Below, piece after piece: positions 1 through 10,857 of a stretch of DNA of 64,000 nt. The notes beneath the pieces are model-generated. The model searched no databases and was not told the origin of the DNA. It saw only the letters and a list, made by a program, of their open reading frames with translations. Each line of letters opens with the position of its first letter. Position 1 is the stretch's first letter. This DNA comes from Sphingomonas chungangi (GTDB taxonomy: Bacteria; Pseudomonadota; Alphaproteobacteria; Sphingomonadales; Sphingomonadaceae): positions 62,001 to 126,000 of the forward strand of contig NZ_JACEIB010000001.1 in the NCBI RefSeq assembly GCF_013778325.1, given 5' to 3'. The translations under genes were made by a program, and so were the position numbers.

Positions 1-560
1 TCGATCAGCGCGTCATAGACGCCGAGCTCGTCGGCATGGACGATATCCTCGGCGTCGTGCAGCACCACGGCCTTCACAGGCATGCCGGCTTCCGCCTCTT
101 CTGCCAGCATTGCCTGCCAGATCCAGTTGAGACAGCCCGCCTTGGTCGTCGGGCCGGGCCTGTCGCCGACCACGACGCGGACATGGGGGTCGCCCCGCGC
201 CGCCTGCTCGATCGCGGCCACCGTGCCGGGATCGTTGGGATAGCAGCCGATATAGAGCCGCCAATCGGGATGGCGCAGCCGGGCGAGCGCCGTTTCCACC
301 ATCGCGCCGATCACCGTCTCCTCCTGCCAGGCGGCGACGAAGAGGGCGAGGCGGCCGGGATCGGCGGGCAAGGGAAGGCTCGCCGCCGTGGCCCTATCGT
401 GTCGGCTGTAGATTGCGATCCGCCGCCACAGCGTCCGGCCGAACCAGATCAGGTCGACCAGCAAGTCGTCGATCCCGCCGATCAGGAAGCCGACGGCAGC
501 GAACAGCAGCAGCTCGCGCGCGCAATCCTCCAACGCGAGAATCGGATCGAACCCTGCCAA
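1..560 (-). CDS. Glycosyltransferase family 2 protein, NfrB-like, N-terminal part (cut by window edge)
   Basis: Only the first 186 or so codons are present; the gene runs off the left edge. A hydrophobic helix (about residues 16-40) is followed by a GT2-type nucleotide-binding strand (ALFVAAWQEETVI, about 72-84) and an acidic DAED motif (169-172) in the place of the metal/sugar-nucleotide-binding DxD. The pattern recalls the glycosyltransferase half of NfrB (phage N4 adsorption protein B), which in sphingomonads often occurs as a membrane glycosyltransferase. The best start is a TTG at 558-560 behind a G-rich stretch; I see no ATG that keeps the hydrophobic N-terminus. The sugar donor and product cannot be told from the sequence. 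Confidence 0.7.
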   Translation of the reverse strand, partial: MAGFDPILALEDCARELLLFAAVGFLIGGIDDLLVDLIWFGRTLWRRIAIYSRHDRATAASLPLPADPGRLALFVAAWQEETVIGAMVETALARLRHPDWRLYIGCYPNDPGTVAAIEQAARGDPHVRVVVGDRPGPTTKAGCLNWIWQAMLAEEAEAGMPVKAVVLHDAEDIVHADELGVYDALI

Positions 561-628
561 GACAGCCCCCTGTCGTTACGGGGACGTTAGCCGAGGCGCG
601 GGTCGTGTCGACTCCTTCTTGGTCTAAT

Positions 629-1567
629 TCAGTCCGTTGCCTTCGCCGTTGCGGGGTGAACGGATGCGACCCCAGGAACTTTCACCGGGGCTTGCGTCTG
701 CGCAGGCGCCGGGCGGGGAGCGCCGGCCGAGGTCGCGGGATCGAGCAGGGCGGCCGTCTCGATCTGGTCGAGCGCGCCGCGCCCGGCGAGATAGCGCCGC
801 GCCGCGACGATCCAGCCGTCGGCGGCGCTGTGATCGGACAGGCGCACGATCTCCGCGAGCGCGGTATCGACCTGGCCGGCTTCCAGCATGCGTTGCGCGC
901 GTGTCACGCGATCGGCCGGCTGGGCGGAGGGCTCGCCGGCGCGGCGCACCACCACCATGCCCGAAAGCTCGTTGCGGAAGGATTGCCACCAGCTCGTTTT
1001 GGGCGAGCCGCCGGCCGCCAGCGTCGGCGCGATCGCATCGAGGCCGTTCTGTAGGTCGGCGAGCGTCACCGGCTGATGCGCGGCGGACAGGATGGTCGCC
1101 ACCGCTTGCGGCTGGGTGCCGCCGAAGCGCTGGCGGAGCAGACCTTCGATATAGCCGAGCTCCACACCGCGATCGAGCGCGCGCCGCGCGGCGAAGGCGA
1201 CGAGCAGCCCCTCGGCGCGGCTGGCGTCGCCGGTCGCTTCGGTGGCCTGCGCCTGGATGTCGTCGACCTTGTCTTCCAGCGTCGCGACGCGCGTCGCCAT
1301 CTGCGCCTGCGAGGGTGTGGGGGGCGTCACGGCGGCCTGGCGGGTGATGATCTGCCGCGCCTGCTGGACGACGGCGTGGGTCGCCTGCGCCTTTTCGGCC
1401 TGCGCCTGGGCGATCGGCTCGAGATGCAGCAGGCCGGCGGTGCGCGCATCGTGCGTCACCGCATAGCCCATCGCGCCCATGCCGCCGGCAAAAGCGATCA
1501 GCAGGCCGATCAATACCCACAGCCAGGTGCGCGACCGGCGCTCCTCCAGATCGTAATCGCTTTCCAT
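629..1567 (-). CDS. Mitofilin/HemX-like membrane-anchored coiled-coil protein in the heme operon
   Basis: This is a 312-residue protein with a charged N-terminus, one transmembrane segment (about residues 15-36), then an Ala/Gln-rich region (about 45-110) likely to form a coiled coil, and a helical C-terminal half ending in a Pro/Ala-rich tail. It is the third gene of hemC-hemD-orf, starting 17 bases after hemD. Alphaproteobacteria commonly carry a mitofilin-like (COG4223) or HemX-like protein here. Its role is probably structural in the inner membrane rather than catalytic, but that is inference from the family. An alternative start 12 codons upstream (1603) would overlap hemD; the ATG at 1567 puts the charged residues directly before the membrane helix. 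Confidence 0.75.
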   Translation of the reverse strand: MESDYDLEERRSRTWLWVLIGLLIAFAGGMGAMGYAVTHDARTAGLLHLEPIAQAQAEKAQATHAVVQQARQIITRQAAVTPPTPSQAQMATRVATLEDKVDDIQAQATEATGDASRAEGLLVAFAARRALDRGVELGYIEGLLRQRFGGTQPQAVATILSAAHQPVTLADLQNGLDAIAPTLAAGGSPKTSWWQSFRNELSGMVVVRRAGEPSAQPADRVTRAQRMLEAGQVDTALAEIVRLSDHSAADGWIVAARRYLAGRGALDQIETAALLDPATSAGAPRPAPAQTQAPVKVPGVASVHPATAKATD

Positions 1568-1584
1568 GGACGGACCCGTCTGCA

Positions 1585-2256
1585 TCAGGACAGGTGATTG
1601 CACAGCTTGGCGGCGACCGCCAGCAGCGAGGCGTCGGTCGGATGGTCGGCGGCTTCGGCGAGCCGCCAGCCGGGGCCGGCGGCGGCCAGTACCGCAGGGC
1701 TGATCGCGGCGATCGCGATGCCCGCCGGATCGACGAAGCCGGCGAACAGGCGCGCGGCGCGGGACGAGTGGAGGAGGGCGACAGCGTCCGGGAGCGCATC
1801 GCGAGCCGCTTCGGGCAGCACCTCGACCGCTTGGGCGGCATAGACAATATGGCGAACGATGCGGATATCGCCCGGCACGACTTCGCGATGCTCGCGCCCG
1901 GTGGGATGGAGCAGCGAGCGGATGCCATCGCGTTGCGCCAGCGTGAGGATGACCTCGACATCGCCGTCACCGCTGACGATGCGGGTGAAGCCGGCGTTTC
2001 GCGCAGCCTCCGCTGTCGCGGCGCCGACGGCATAGGTCGGCAGATCGGCCAGCGCAGCCAAGGCCGCGCCGCCGTGGCGCACGGCGTTGGCGCTGGTGAG
2101 CAACACTGCCTCTGGTCGCCAATCCGGCAGCGTCCAGCCGATCGGTTTGATCGCGAACAGCGGGGCGGCGATCGTGTCGAGACCGAGGATGCGCCCCGCC
2201 GCGACCGTGGCGGAGGCGCCCGGCTCGGGGCGGAGTACGAGCAGCGGCCGGATCAT
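1585..2256 (-). CDS. hemD: Uroporphyrinogen-III synthase
   Basis: The 223-residue product closes and inverts ring D of hydroxymethylbilane to give uroporphyrinogen III, the step after HemC in heme synthesis. HemD is poorly conserved; the call rests on length, the start ([15 protein letters not shown], resembling the usual VLVTRPEPGA), the [11 protein letters not shown] segment typical of the first lobe, and its position right after hemC. The start ATG at 2256 overlaps the hemC stop in an ATGA, so the two are probably translationally coupled. Confidence 0.88.
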   Translation of the reverse strand: MIRPLLVLRPEPGASATVAAGRILGLDTIAAPLFAIKPIGWTLPDWRPEAVLLTSANAVRHGGAALAALADLPTYAVGAATAEAARNAGFTRIVSGDGDVEVILTLAQRDGIRSLLHPTGREHREVVPGDIRIVRHIVYAAQAVEVLPEAARDALPDAVALLHSSRAARLFAGFVDPAGIAIAAISPAVLAAAGPGWRLAEAADHPTDASLLAVAAKLCNHLS

Positions 2257-3155
2257 CGGCCCGCGAACAGGTTCCGGATCGCCGAGGGAGCCTGATCGAG
2301 CAGGCAGTCGGCCAGCTCGGCAGCTTCGGCGGACGGGCGGTGGCCGGTGATGTGGAGGGCGCCGTCCTCGCTGAACAGCTCCGCGCGCAGGTTGCCGTCC
2401 GGTGTCGCCAACGCTGCGACCGGCGAGTGGCAGTCTGCGCCGAGCGCCGCGAGGAAGGCCCGCTCGGCGGCGACGCAGCCGTGGGTTTCGGCGTGATCGA
2501 TCGCTGCCAGCAAGGCGAATGTGGCCGCATCGCCTGCCCGCGCTTCGACGCCGACCGCGCCTTGCGCCGGTGCGGGCAGCATGACGTCGAGTGGGATCGG
2601 CGCGCCGATATCGGGCCGAGCCAGCCGATCGAGACCGGCGGCGGCGAGCAGGGTGGCGTCGGCCTCGCCCTCGGCCAGCTTGCGCAGGCGGGTGTCGACA
2701 TTGCCGCGGAAGGGAACGATCGACACATCGGGCCGCAGGTGCCGCAGTTGTGCGGCGCGGCGCGGAGAGGAGCTGCCGATGCGGGCGCGGTGGGGCAAGG
2801 TCGCGATGCTCTCCGCCCCGATCAGCCGGTCGCGCACGTCGGCGCGGGGCAGCATGGCGGCGATCCGGATTGCCTCCGGGCGGATCGTCTCGACATCCTT
2901 CATCGAGTGGACGGCGAAGTCGATTGCGCCGTCCAGCAGCGCGCGATCGAGCTCCTTGGTCCACAGCGCCTTGCCGCCGATCTCGGCGAGCGGGCGGTCC
3001 TGAACCACATCGCCCGTCGTCTTCACCGGGACGATTTCGATCGCTTGCTCGTTCCAGCCATGGGCGCGGCGCAACTCGGCGGCGACCATGTTCGCCTGCA
3101 CCAGAGCGAGGGGCGAACCACGTGTACCGAGGCGGAGGGGGCGGGTGAGGGTCAT
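2253..3155 (-). CDS. hemC: Hydroxymethylbilane synthase (porphobilinogen deaminase)
   Basis: The 300-residue cytosolic enzyme polymerises four porphobilinogens into hydroxymethylbilane. Visible family hallmarks are the N-terminal [14 protein letters not shown] (8-21), VKTTGD (44-49), the basic substrate-binding segments [10 protein letters not shown] and HSMKDVE, and [10 protein letters not shown] (129-138). C242 in LGADCHSP is the expected attachment site of the dipyrromethane cofactor. The length is normal. It heads hemC-hemD-mitofilin-like on the minus strand and is divergent from tsaD with 45 bases between starts, so the two promoters must lie in or overlap that short gap. Confidence 0.96.
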   Translation of the reverse strand: MTLTRPLRLGTRGSPLALVQANMVAAELRRAHGWNEQAIEIVPVKTTGDVVQDRPLAEIGGKALWTKELDRALLDGAIDFAVHSMKDVETIRPEAIRIAAMLPRADVRDRLIGAESIATLPHRARIGSSSPRRAAQLRHLRPDVSIVPFRGNVDTRLRKLAEGEADATLLAAAGLDRLARPDIGAPIPLDVMLPAPAQGAVGVEARAGDAATFALLAAIDHAETHGCVAAERAFLAALGADCHSPVAALATPDGNLRAELFSEDGALHITGHRPSAEAAELADCLLDQAPSAIRNLFAGR

Positions 3156-3200
3156 CGAAAATTTGCCCTAAAGGGTGAAAGCGGTGCAGGGAAGCGCGCG

Positions 3201-4235
3201 ATGCCCCTGATCCTCGGACTCGAATCCTCCTGCGACGAGACCGCCGCCGCGCTCGTCGACGGCGATCGCAATATTCTCGCCCACCGCCTCGCCGGGCAGG
3301 AAGCCGCACACGCGCCGTTCGGCGGGGTGGTGCCGGAAATCGCGGCACGCGCGCATGTCGAGGCGCTGGGGCCGCTGATCGAGGCGGCGCTGGCCGATGC
3401 GGGCAAGACGCTCGCCGATGTCGATGCGATCGCCGCGACGGCCGGGCCGGGGCTGATCGGCGGCGTCATGGTGGGGCTGCTTATGGCCAAGGGCATCGCG
3501 CTTTCGGCGCGAAAGCCTCTGGTCGCGGTCAATCATCTGGAGGGCCACGCTTTGTCGCCGCGCCTCGCCGATGGCGGGCTGCAATTCCCGTACCTGCTGT
3601 TGCTGACCTCGGGCGGGCACTGCCAATTGCTCTTCGTGGAGGGGGTCGGGCGCTATCGCCGACTTGCCACCACGATCGATGATGCGGCGGGCGAGGCCTT
3701 CGACAAGACCGCCAAGCTGCTCGGTCTCGGCTTCCCCGGCGGGCCGGCAGTGGAGCGCGCGGCGCTGTCGGGCGATCCGAAGGCGGTGCCGCTTCCGCGT
3801 CCGCTGGTCGGCACCGCCGAACCGCATTTCTCCTTCGCGGGTCTGAAGAGCGCGGTGCTGCGCGCCCGCGACGCCGGCATCCACAAGTCGGAAGACATCG
3901 CCGCCTCGTTCCAGCAGGCAGTGGTGGACTGCCTGATCGATCGCACACGGCGCGCGCTCGATTCGATCGACGGCGCCACGGCATTGGTCGTTGCGGGCGG
4001 CGTCGCGGCCAACAAGGCGGTGCGTGGCGCGCTGGAGGCGCTGGCGTCGCAATATGGACTGCCTTTCTCGGCGCCTCCCCTCTGGCTCTGCACGGACAAT
4101 GCGGCGATGATCGCGTGGGCGGGGCTGGAGCGCTTCCGCGCCGGCGCGAACGATCCGCTCGATACGCCAGCGCGCGCGCGCTGGCCGCTCGACCCCGATG
4201 CCGAAAAGGCGCGTGGAGCAGGAGTGAAGGCATGA
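3201..4235 (+). CDS. tsaD: tRNA N6-adenosine threonylcarbamoyltransferase TsaD
   Basis: This 344-residue ASKHA-fold enzyme transfers the threonylcarbamoyl group from TC-AMP to A37 of ANN-decoding tRNAs, working with TsaB and TsaE. Diagnostic segments are the N-terminal [13 protein letters not shown], the metal-binding HxxxH in [10 protein letters not shown] (H112, H116), TSGGHCQL, and [13 protein letters not shown] near the C-terminus. The ATG at 3201 is chosen because family members start one or two residues before [10 protein letters not shown]. Its stop overlaps the gpsA start in an ATGA; hemC-tsaD-gpsA clustering is common in alphaproteobacteria. Confidence 0.96.
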   Translation: MPLILGLESSCDETAAALVDGDRNILAHRLAGQEAAHAPFGGVVPEIAARAHVEALGPLIEAALADAGKTLADVDAIAATAGPGLIGGVMVGLLMAKGIALSARKPLVAVNHLEGHALSPRLADGGLQFPYLLLLTSGGHCQLLFVEGVGRYRRLATTIDDAAGEAFDKTAKLLGLGFPGGPAVERAALSGDPKAVPLPRPLVGTAEPHFSFAGLKSAVLRARDAGIHKSEDIAASFQQAVVDCLIDRTRRALDSIDGATALVVAGGVAANKAVRGALEALASQYGLPFSAPPLWLCTDNAAMIAWAGLERFRAGANDPLDTPARARWPLDPDAEKARGAGVKA

Positions 4236-5218
4236 AGCCGATCGGTGTTATTGGCGGCGGGGCTTGGGGCACGGCGCTGGCGCAGGTGATCGCGAGCGGC
4301 AGTCGCGAGGTGCTTCTCTGGGCGCGCGAACCCGAGGTCATTGCGGCGATCAACGATCATCACGAAAATTCCATGTTTCTGCCCGGCATCGCGCTCTCCC
4401 CCCTGATTCGAGCTACGAACGATCTGTCATGGGTCGCAGAAGGCGAGGCGGTGCTGGTGGTCACGCCCGCGCAACATATGCGAGTGGTGCTGGCCGACTT
4501 GAGCCAGCATGCGCAACCGCTGATCCTCTGCGCCAAGGGCATCGAGGCGGGTACGCACAAGCTGCTCCACGAGGTGGCGCAGGAGGCGCATCCCTATTCG
4601 CCGATCGCGGTGCTCTCCGGCCCGACCTTCGCGCACGAGGTGGCGGCGGGCCTGCCGACCGCGATCACCTTGGCGGCGGAGGACGAAGATCGCGCCAAGG
4701 CGCTCGCCGCGCTGATCGCCCGGCCGACCTTCCGCCCCTACGTCTCGACCGACCTTTCCGGGGCCGAGATCGGCGGCGCGGTGAAGAACGTGCTGGCGAT
4801 CGCCTGCGGCGTGGTCGAGGGCGCGGGGCTCGGCCAGAATGCCCGCGCCGCGCTGATCGCGCGCGGCTTTGCGGAGATGACCCGCTTCGGCATGGCGCGC
4901 GGCGCACGGCCGGAGACGCTGGCGGGCCTGTCGGGGCTGGGCGATCTGGTGCTGACCTGCTCGTCGACCAGCTCACGCAATTTTTCGCTGGGCGTCGGAC
5001 TGGGGCAGGGCCGGTCGGCGCACGATCTGCTGTCCGACCGCCGCACCGTCGCCGAGGGGGCCGCCACCGCACCGGTACTCGTCGAGGCGGCGCGGGCAGC
5101 CGGCGTCGAAATGCCGATCGCCGATGCGGTCTGCGCGCTGCTCGCCGGTGAGGCCGCAGTCGGCGCCGTCGTCGAGCGCCTGCTCACCCGCCCGCTCGGC
5201 GCCGAGCACCGCGCATGA
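4232..5218 (+). CDS. gpsA: Glycerol-3-phosphate dehydrogenase [NAD(P)+]
   Basis: The 328-residue cytosolic enzyme reduces dihydroxyacetone phosphate to sn-glycerol-3-phosphate for phospholipid synthesis. The N-terminal Rossmann loop is [13 protein letters not shown] (5-17); the middle carries [17 protein letters not shown], and the catalytic lysine lies in [29 protein letters not shown] is the family signature. The start overlaps the tsaD stop (ATGA), suggesting coupled translation. Length is normal and nothing is odd. Confidence 0.96.
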   Translation: MKPIGVIGGGAWGTALAQVIASGSREVLLWAREPEVIAAINDHHENSMFLPGIALSPLIRATNDLSWVAEGEAVLVVTPAQHMRVVLADLSQHAQPLILCAKGIEAGTHKLLHEVAQEAHPYSPIAVLSGPTFAHEVAAGLPTAITLAAEDEDRAKALAALIARPTFRPYVSTDLSGAEIGGAVKNVLAIACGVVEGAGLGQNARAALIARGFAEMTRFGMARGARPETLAGLSGLGDLVLTCSSTSSRNFSLGVGLGQGRSAHDLLSDRRTVAEGAATAPVLVEAARAAGVEMPIADAVCALLAGEAAVGAVVERLLTRPLGAEHRA

Positions 5219-5401
5219 TCAGAAATCGATCGCGATGCCCTTCTTCTCCCAGTCGCCGTAGCGTGTGGGTTCGCGGCGTTCGCCATTGCCTTCGGGCGGA
5301 GGCGGTGGGACTTCCCGCGGCTCGGGCACGGGCGGGCTGGGCGAAAGGTGCGCCGGGGCCTTCACATGCGCGGGGCGCTCGCCGGGTTTGCGTGTCGTCA
5401 T
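5219..5401 (-). CDS. DUF1674 protein, succinate dehydrogenase assembly factor 4 (SdhF4/Sdh8) homologue
   Basis: This 60-residue protein has a disordered Pro-rich front half and the conserved C-terminal block EPTRYGDWEKKGIAIDF, the DUF1674 hallmark. In eukaryotes and alphaproteobacteria this family binds flavinylated SdhA and protects it during complex II assembly. The gene is convergent with gpsA (adjacent stops) and divergent from the methyltransferase gene with overlapping start codons (minus ATG 5401-5399, plus ATG 5400-5402). No sdh genes are nearby. Confidence 0.88.
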   Translation of the reverse strand: MTTRKPGERPAHVKAPAHLSPSPPVPEPREVPPPPPEGNGERREPTRYGDWEKKGIAIDF

Positions 5402-6695
5402 GAGGAAACCAGATCGGCGCCCCACCGGCAAAGTGCAAGCCGAACCCGATCCGCCCGGCACGCCCGCGCGCCGAGCGGCGCTCAAGCTGCTCGATGCGGT
5501 GCTGCGCCAGGGTTTGCCGCTGGAGGCGGCTTTGGGGGCGGCGAACGGCCTGCCCAATCCGTCCGATCGCGGGCTGGCGCGCGCCATCGCGTCCGAGGTG
5601 CTGCGCCGCCTGCCCGATCTCGACGCGCTGATCGACGAGACGACCGACCGCGTGCTGCCGGACGATGCCAAGGCCCGCTTCGCGCTGCGCATCGCGCTGG
5701 TGCAGGCGCTGGCGCTCGGCACACCCCCGCACGCCGCGATCGCGACCGCGCTGCCGCTGGTCGACGGCGGCCCGCGCCGATTGGTCCATGGCGTGTTCGG
5801 CACGCTGATGCGGAGTGGCGCGACCTTGCCCGAGCCGCCGCACCTGCTGCCGGACGTGGCGGAGCGCTGGTCGGCGGCATGGGGCGAGGAGGCTGCGGAG
5901 GCGGCGCGCGCCAGCTTCTCCGACCGGCCGCCGCTCGATCTGACACTGGCCGATCCCTCTGCCACAGAAGAATGGGCGGGAAAGCTCGGCGCGACCAGCC
6001 TGATGCCGGGCCATCTCCGTCTCGACAATGCCGACGTGACCGGCTTGCCGGGTTTCGAGGAAGGTGCCTGGTGGGTGCAGGATCTCTCCGCCTCGCTGCC
6101 TGCGCGCCTGATCGGGCGAGGGGATGGTGCCGCGCTCGATCTCTGCGCCGCGCCGGGCGGGAAGACACTCCAGCTTGCCGCAAGCGGTTGGCGGGTAACG
6201 GCGGTCGAGATGGCGGCCAAGCGTCTCGGACGACTTTCCGAGAATCTGGCCCGCATGAATCTCTCTGCCGATCTGGTCGAAGCCGATGTGATGCAATGGC
6301 AACCGCAGGCGCCCGCTGACGCGGTGCTCCTCGATGCGCCCTGTTCGGCGACCGGCATCTTCCGCCGGCATCCCGACGTGCTCCACCGCGTCCGCCCGCG
6401 CGCCATCGCCGAACTGGCCGAGGTGCAAGCTGCGATGCTGGCGCGCGCGGGGCAGTGGGTGAAGCCCGGCGGTGTGCTCGTTTACGCCGTCTGCTCGCTG
6501 GAGCCGCGGGAGGGGGAGGGCGTGGCCTCCACGTTCTCCGCGCAGGGCTTCGCGATCGATCCCGTCCGGCCGGAGGAACTGCCCACCGGCCTCGCCCCCA
6601 ACGACCAGGGCTTCCTCCGCATCCCGCCCGGTTCGCTGGCGCAGGTCGGCGGGTGCGACGGTTTCTTCATCGCCCGCTGGCGTCGAGACTCTTGA
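5400..6695 (+). CDS. RsmB-type rRNA m5C methyltransferase with N-terminal NusB-like domain
   Basis: The 431-residue protein has an N-terminal NusB-like RNA-binding region (about 20-150) and a C-terminal SAM-dependent Rossmann domain. Motif I is [14 protein letters not shown]; the two catalytic cysteines lie in [15 protein letters not shown] and [12 protein letters not shown], the RNA m5C methyltransferase pattern. RsmB family members methylate C967 of 16S rRNA; sphingomonad copies are relatives, so exact site specificity is inferred. The ATG at 5400 is the first in frame after the divergent small gene and gives the expected N-terminus, but its ribosome binding site would lie inside that gene. 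rpe follows after 34 bases. Confidence 0.9.
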   Translation: MRKPDRRPTGKVQAEPDPPGTPARRAALKLLDAVLRQGLPLEAALGAANGLPNPSDRGLARAIASEVLRRLPDLDALIDETTDRVLPDDAKARFALRIALVQALALGTPPHAAIATALPLVDGGPRRLVHGVFGTLMRSGATLPEPPHLLPDVAERWSAAWGEEAAEAARASFSDRPPLDLTLADPSATEEWAGKLGATSLMPGHLRLDNADVTGLPGFEEGAWWVQDLSASLPARLIGRGDGAALDLCAAPGGKTLQLAASGWRVTAVEMAAKRLGRLSENLARMNLSADLVEADVMQWQPQAPADAVLLDAPCSATGIFRRHPDVLHRVRPRAIAELAEVQAAMLARAGQWVKPGGVLVYAVCSLEPREGEGVASTFSAQGFAIDPVRPEELPTGLAPNDQGFLRIPPGSLAQVGGCDGFFIARWRRDS

Positions 6696-6729
6696 AGCGC
6701 GACCCCGCTTCCGGCTACGCGCTTTAACC

Positions 6730-7392
6730 GTGTTGAAACCCGTTCGTATCGCTCCGTCCATCTTGTCCGCCGATTTCGCTCGGCTTGGCGAAGAGGTGCG
6801 CGCCATCGACGCGGCCGGCGCCGACTGGATCCATGTCGATGTCATGGACGGCCATTTCGTGCCGAACATCACGATCGGCCCGGCGGTGGTGAAGGCGCTG
6901 CGCCCGCACACGGCCAAGCCGTTCGACGTCCACCTGATGATCGCGCCGATCGATCCCTATCTGGAGGCCTTCGCCGAGGCCGGCGCCGATCACATCACCG
7001 TGCACCCCGAGGCCGGCCCGCACATCCACCGCACCGTCCAGACCATCAAGGCGCTCGGCAAGCAGGCGGGCGTGGTGCTCTGCCCCGCCACCAACGAGGA
7101 CGCGCTCGACTACCTGCTCGACACGATCGACCTGGTGCTGATCATGTCGGTGAACCCCGGTTTCGGCGGGCAGAGCTTCATCCATTCGCAGCTCAGGAAG
7201 ATCGAGCGGGTGCGCGCGATGATCGACGCCACCGGCCGCGACATCGATCTCGAGGTCGACGGCGGCGTCGATGCCGAGACGGCGAAGCTCTGCGTCGAGG
7301 CGGGGGCCGACGCGCTGGTCGCGGGCAGCGCAACCTTCAAGGGCGGGCCGGATCGCTATGCCGCCAACATCCGCGCGTTGAGGGGTCAGTAG
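6730..7392 (+). CDS. rpe: Ribulose-phosphate 3-epimerase
   Basis: The 220-residue TIM-barrel enzyme interconverts ribulose-5-P and xylulose-5-P in the pentose phosphate pathway. Signature segments are [51 protein letters not shown] and the metal/phosphate-site [11 protein letters not shown]. The start is taken as GTG at 6730, because no ATG lies nearby and homologues begin a few residues before APSILSADF; a TTG one codon later is the alternative. It is followed after 2 bases by the heparinase-like gene. Confidence 0.95.
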   Translation: MLKPVRIAPSILSADFARLGEEVRAIDAAGADWIHVDVMDGHFVPNITIGPAVVKALRPHTAKPFDVHLMIAPIDPYLEAFAEAGADHITVHPEAGPHIHRTVQTIKALGKQAGVVLCPATNEDALDYLLDTIDLVLIMSVNPGFGGQSFIHSQLRKIERVRAMIDATGRDIDLEVDGGVDAETAKLCVEAGADALVAGSATFKGGPDRYAANIRALRGQ

Positions 7393-7394
7393 AT

Positions 7395-9146
7395 ATGGTC
7401 GTCGCCCGCCGGATCGAGAAAGGCCCCGAGCCGCTCCCGGCCGAGGACGGCATCGAGCCCGGCCGCCGCCTGATCCGCGTCGGCGACGACAAGGGCCAGA
7501 GCCTCGCCGAGCGGCTGGCGGCGCATTTCAATCGGCTGACCTGGAACACGCCCTTCCACAGCTTCCGGTTGCGCGGGCGCTTCCCGCTCAAGCTGCTCGG
7601 TGTGCCGCGCGATCCGATCCCCGGCGATCGCGAGGCGGGGCTCGACATCATGGACGGCGAGGTGACGCTCGGCCGCCAGCGCGCCGACACCGCGACGCTC
7701 GATTTCGCGGCATCCGGCCGGCCGGCGGGCTTCGCCGATCACCTGCAGAGTTTCGCCTGGCTGCGCGATCTCGCCGCCGCTGGCACGAGGCTCGACAGCG
7801 CGCCTTATGCCGAAGGGCTGATGAAGCGCTGGCTGACACGTCATGGCGAGGCGGTGGACGAGGCCGGCTGGCGGCCCGACCTTTGGGGCCGCCGCATCCT
7901 CAACTGGGCCGCGCATGCGCCGTTGATCCTGTCCTCCAGCGACCTCGTCTATCGCTCGACCGTGCTCAACACGCTGGCGCGGGGCGCGCGGCATCTCGAT
8001 CGCACCGCCGACAAGGCGCCGATCGGCCTGCCCCGGATCGCGGCCTATGCCGGCACCATCGCGGCGGGCCTGCTGATTCCCGGCGGCGACCCGCGCCTGA
8101 TCCATGGCGAGCAGGGCATCGCCAAGGCGCTGGGCACCGGCGTCCATCCGGACGGCGGCATCGTCAGCCGCTCGCCGGTGGAGATGGTCGAGCTGATCGA
8201 GCTGCTGGCGCAGTTGCTGGCGGTCTATGAGGAACGGCGCCGCGAGCCGCCGACGCCGGTGGCCCATGCGCTCGCCAAGGCGGTGCCGGTGCTGCTCGGT
8301 GTGACGATGGGCGACGGCGCGCTCTCCAGCTGGCAGGGCGGCTGCGGCCTGACGCCGGAGCGTGTCGCGCGCGCGGTGGCGGCCTCAGGCATCCGCACGC
8401 GGCCGCTGCGCCAGTCGCGCGAATGGGGTTTCCAGCGGCTTTCGGGCGGCGCGACCGTGGTGGTGGCCGATTGCGCGCCGCCGCCGGCCTCGCGCCTCGC
8501 GCGGGGCGGCTGCGCCTCGACGCTGGCGTTCGAGCTTTCGGACGGACCGCAGCGGATCATCGTCAATTGCGGCGGCGACAAGCCGTGGGGCGCGCTACCC
8601 CATGCGATCACCGAGGCGCTGCGCACCAGCGCCGCACATTCGACGCTGGTGCTAGCGGACAGCAATTCCACCGCGATCCACACCGACGGCTCGCTCGGCA
8701 AGGGCGTGACGCTGGTCGAGCTCGATCGCCGCGAGGAAGAGACGGCGAGCCGCATCGAAGGCACGCACGACGGCTATGTCCGCCGCCTGGGTCTGCAGCA
8801 TCGCCGCAAGCTGGCCCTCGCGGCCGACGGCCGCGAGTTGGGCGGCGAGGACGTACTGCTGCCCTCCGGATCGCGCAAGTCGAACGGCCTTATCACCTTC
8901 GCGCTGCGCTTCCACCTCGCGCCGGGCGTGGAGCCGACCGCCACCGCCGACGGCCTCGGCGCGCTGCTGCGCGTCGATGGCGGCCCGCTCTGGCAGTTCC
9001 GCTGCCGGGGTGGCGCGCTGTCGATCGAGGAAAGCATCTGGATCGATGGCGACGGCCGCCCCGCCTCGACCAGCCAGCTCGTCGTCACCGGCGAGACGCC
9101 GGCCGGCGGCACCAGCATCTCATGGGCGCTGAAACGCGCCGGCTAA
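7395..9146 (+). CDS. Heparinase II/III-like family protein
   Basis: This 583-residue protein has an N-terminal alpha-helical toroid region (about 40-330; [13 protein letters not shown] near the start, then WAAHAPLIL and [11 protein letters not shown]) and a C-terminal beta-rich half (about 360-583; [21 protein letters not shown]) typical of the heparinase II/III superfamily. No signal peptide is visible, which is common for this alphaproteobacterial subfamily found beside rsmB, rpe and purH. It may act on a polysaccharide, but substrate and activity are unknown. It begins 2 bases after rpe with a GAGGGG upstream, so it is probably co-transcribed with it. Confidence 0.85.
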   Translation: MVVARRIEKGPEPLPAEDGIEPGRRLIRVGDDKGQSLAERLAAHFNRLTWNTPFHSFRLRGRFPLKLLGVPRDPIPGDREAGLDIMDGEVTLGRQRADTATLDFAASGRPAGFADHLQSFAWLRDLAAAGTRLDSAPYAEGLMKRWLTRHGEAVDEAGWRPDLWGRRILNWAAHAPLILSSSDLVYRSTVLNTLARGARHLDRTADKAPIGLPRIAAYAGTIAAGLLIPGGDPRLIHGEQGIAKALGTGVHPDGGIVSRSPVEMVELIELLAQLLAVYEERRREPPTPVAHALAKAVPVLLGVTMGDGALSSWQGGCGLTPERVARAVAASGIRTRPLRQSREWGFQRLSGGATVVVADCAPPPASRLARGGCASTLAFELSDGPQRIIVNCGGDKPWGALPHAITEALRTSAAHSTLVLADSNSTAIHTDGSLGKGVTLVELDRREEETASRIEGTHDGYVRRLGLQHRRKLALAADGRELGGEDVLLPSGSRKSNGLITFALRFHLAPGVEPTATADGLGALLRVDGGPLWQFRCRGGALSIEESIWIDGDGRPASTSQLVVTGETPAGGTSISWALKRAG

Positions 9147-9159
9147 TCGGGAACACACC

Positions 9160-10749
9160 ATGTCGAACGTGAAGATCACCCGGGCGCTCCTGTCGGTGTC
9201 CGACAAGGCGGGGCTTGTGGAACTGGGGCAGGCGCTCGCCCGCCATGGCGTCGAATTGCTGTCCACTGGCGGCACCGCCAGGGCGCTGCGCGATGCGGGC
9301 CTCACCGTGAAGGACGTGTCCGAGCATACCGGCTTTCCCGAGATGATGGACGGCCGCGTCAAGACGCTGCACCCGATGGTCCACGGCGGTCTGCTCGCGG
9401 TGCGCGACGATGCGGAGCACGCGCAGGCCATGGTGGAGCACGGCATCGCCCCGATCGATCTGGTGGTGGTGAACCTCTATCCCTTCGCGCAGACGGTCGC
9501 CAAGGGCGCCGAGCGTGACGAGATCATCGAGAACATCGATATCGGTGGCCCCTCGATGGTGCGCTCCGCTGCGAAGAACCACCATTATGTCGCGATCGCG
9601 ACCGATCCGGCCGATTACGCCATGATCATCGCGGAGCTGGACGTCAACGACGGCGCCACCACGCTCGATCTGCGCCGCAGACTCGCCGCCAAGGCGTTTG
9701 CCGCCACGGCCGCTTACGACGCGACGATCTCAAGCTGGTTCGCTTTCGCCGATCAGGGCGAGGGATTCCCGGCCTCGCTCTCGGTGCCGCTCAAGAAGGG
9801 CGCGGAGCTGCGCTACGGCGAGAATCCGCACCAGAAGGCCGCGCTCTATCTGCCGCTCGGCCCCTCGGCCCGCGGCATCGCGCAGGCCGAACAGGTGCAG
9901 GGCAAGGAACTCAGCTACAACAATTACAACGACGCCGACGCGGCGCTGGAGCTGGTGAGCGAATTCCGCGACGGCCCGCCGACCGTGGTGATCGTCAAGC
10001 ATGCCAACCCTTGCGGCGTCGCCACCGGCGCGACCTTGGTCGAGGCCTATGAGGCGGCGCTGGCATGCGACAGCGTCTCGGCCTTCGGCGGCATCATCGC
10101 CGTCAACCGCCCGCTCGACGGGCCGACGGCGGAAGCGATCTCGGGCATCTTCACCGAGGTGGTTGCGGCGCCGTCCGCTGACGGTGCCGCCAAGGCGGTG
10201 TTCGCGAAGAAGAAGAATCTGCGCCTGCTGCTCACCGGCGAGCTGCCCGATCCGGCGCGGCCCGGCCTGACGCTGAAGACCATCGCGGGCGGCATGCTCG
10301 TCCAGTCGCGCGACAATGGCCGCATCGGCCACGACGACCTCAAGGTGGTGACGAAGCGCGAGCCGACCACACAGGAGCTGGAGGATTGCCTCTTCGCCTG
10401 GACGGTGGCCAAGCACGTCAAATCGAACGCCATCGTCTATGCCAGGGGCGGATCTACGGCAGGTGTAGGCGCGGGCCAGATGAATCGCCTCGAATCCGCA
10501 CGCATCGCCGCGTGGAAGGCCAGGGACGCCGCCGAGAAAGCGGGCTGGGCCGAGCCGCGCACGATCGGATCGGCGGTCGCCTCGGACGCCTTCTTCCCCT
10601 TCGCCGACGGGCTGCTGGCGGCGGTCGAGGCGGGCGCCACGGCGGTGATCCAGCCGGGCGGATCGATCCGCGACGAGGAGGTGATCGCCGCCGCCGACGA
10701 GGCCGGCCTCGCGATGGTGTTCACCGGAATGCGGCACTTCCGGCATTGA
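9160..10749 (+). CDS. purH: Bifunctional AICAR formyltransferase / IMP cyclohydrolase
   Basis: The 529-residue enzyme does the last two steps of IMP synthesis: formylation of AICAR by 10-formyl-THF and ring closure. The N-terminal MGS-like cyclohydrolase domain (about 1-200) shows [30 protein letters not shown] and [15 protein letters not shown]; the C-terminal transformylase contains [14 protein letters not shown] and the catalytic Lys-His pair in KHANPCGVA. It is the last gene of the plus-strand run rsmB-rpe-heparinase-like-purH, with 13 bases before its start. A palindromic intergenic repeat follows directly and may act as terminator. Confidence 0.97.
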   Translation: MSNVKITRALLSVSDKAGLVELGQALARHGVELLSTGGTARALRDAGLTVKDVSEHTGFPEMMDGRVKTLHPMVHGGLLAVRDDAEHAQAMVEHGIAPIDLVVVNLYPFAQTVAKGAERDEIIENIDIGGPSMVRSAAKNHHYVAIATDPADYAMIIAELDVNDGATTLDLRRRLAAKAFAATAAYDATISSWFAFADQGEGFPASLSVPLKKGAELRYGENPHQKAALYLPLGPSARGIAQAEQVQGKELSYNNYNDADAALELVSEFRDGPPTVVIVKHANPCGVATGATLVEAYEAALACDSVSAFGGIIAVNRPLDGPTAEAISGIFTEVVAAPSADGAAKAVFAKKKNLRLLLTGELPDPARPGLTLKTIAGGMLVQSRDNGRIGHDDLKVVTKREPTTQELEDCLFAWTVAKHVKSNAIVYARGGSTAGVGAGQMNRLESARIAAWKARDAAEKAGWAEPRTIGSAVASDAFFPFADGLLAAVEAGATAVIQPGGSIRDEEVIAAADEAGLAMVFTGMRHFRH

Positions 10750-10772
10750 GCCTGCGCTCGCCCGCAGGAACT

Positions 10773-10856
10773 CCGTTCGTCCTGAGCGTAGTCGAAGGAC
10801 GTGCAGCAGGCGATGTCCTGCTTGGCACGCACTTCGACAGGCTCAGTGCGAACGGG
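10773..10856. repeat. Interspersed palindromic repeat, copy 1
   Basis: Two imperfect inverted arms (about 10773-10800 and 10831-10856), built on a ccgttcg...ctgagc...gtcgaag core, flank a short loop and fold into a long hairpin. A related copy lies at 31976-32068. Such elements are scattered between genes in sphingomonad genomes. Here it fills the gap between the convergent purH and flippase genes and could serve as a bidirectional terminator. Confidence 0.75.
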
Positions 10857-10857
10857 T

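Noticed and set aside
10821-10840. A TTGGCACG at the palindromic repeat taken as a third sigma-54 promoter
   Set aside because: The -12 half (TTGC) is missing at the right spacing and the sequence is explained by the repeat arm.
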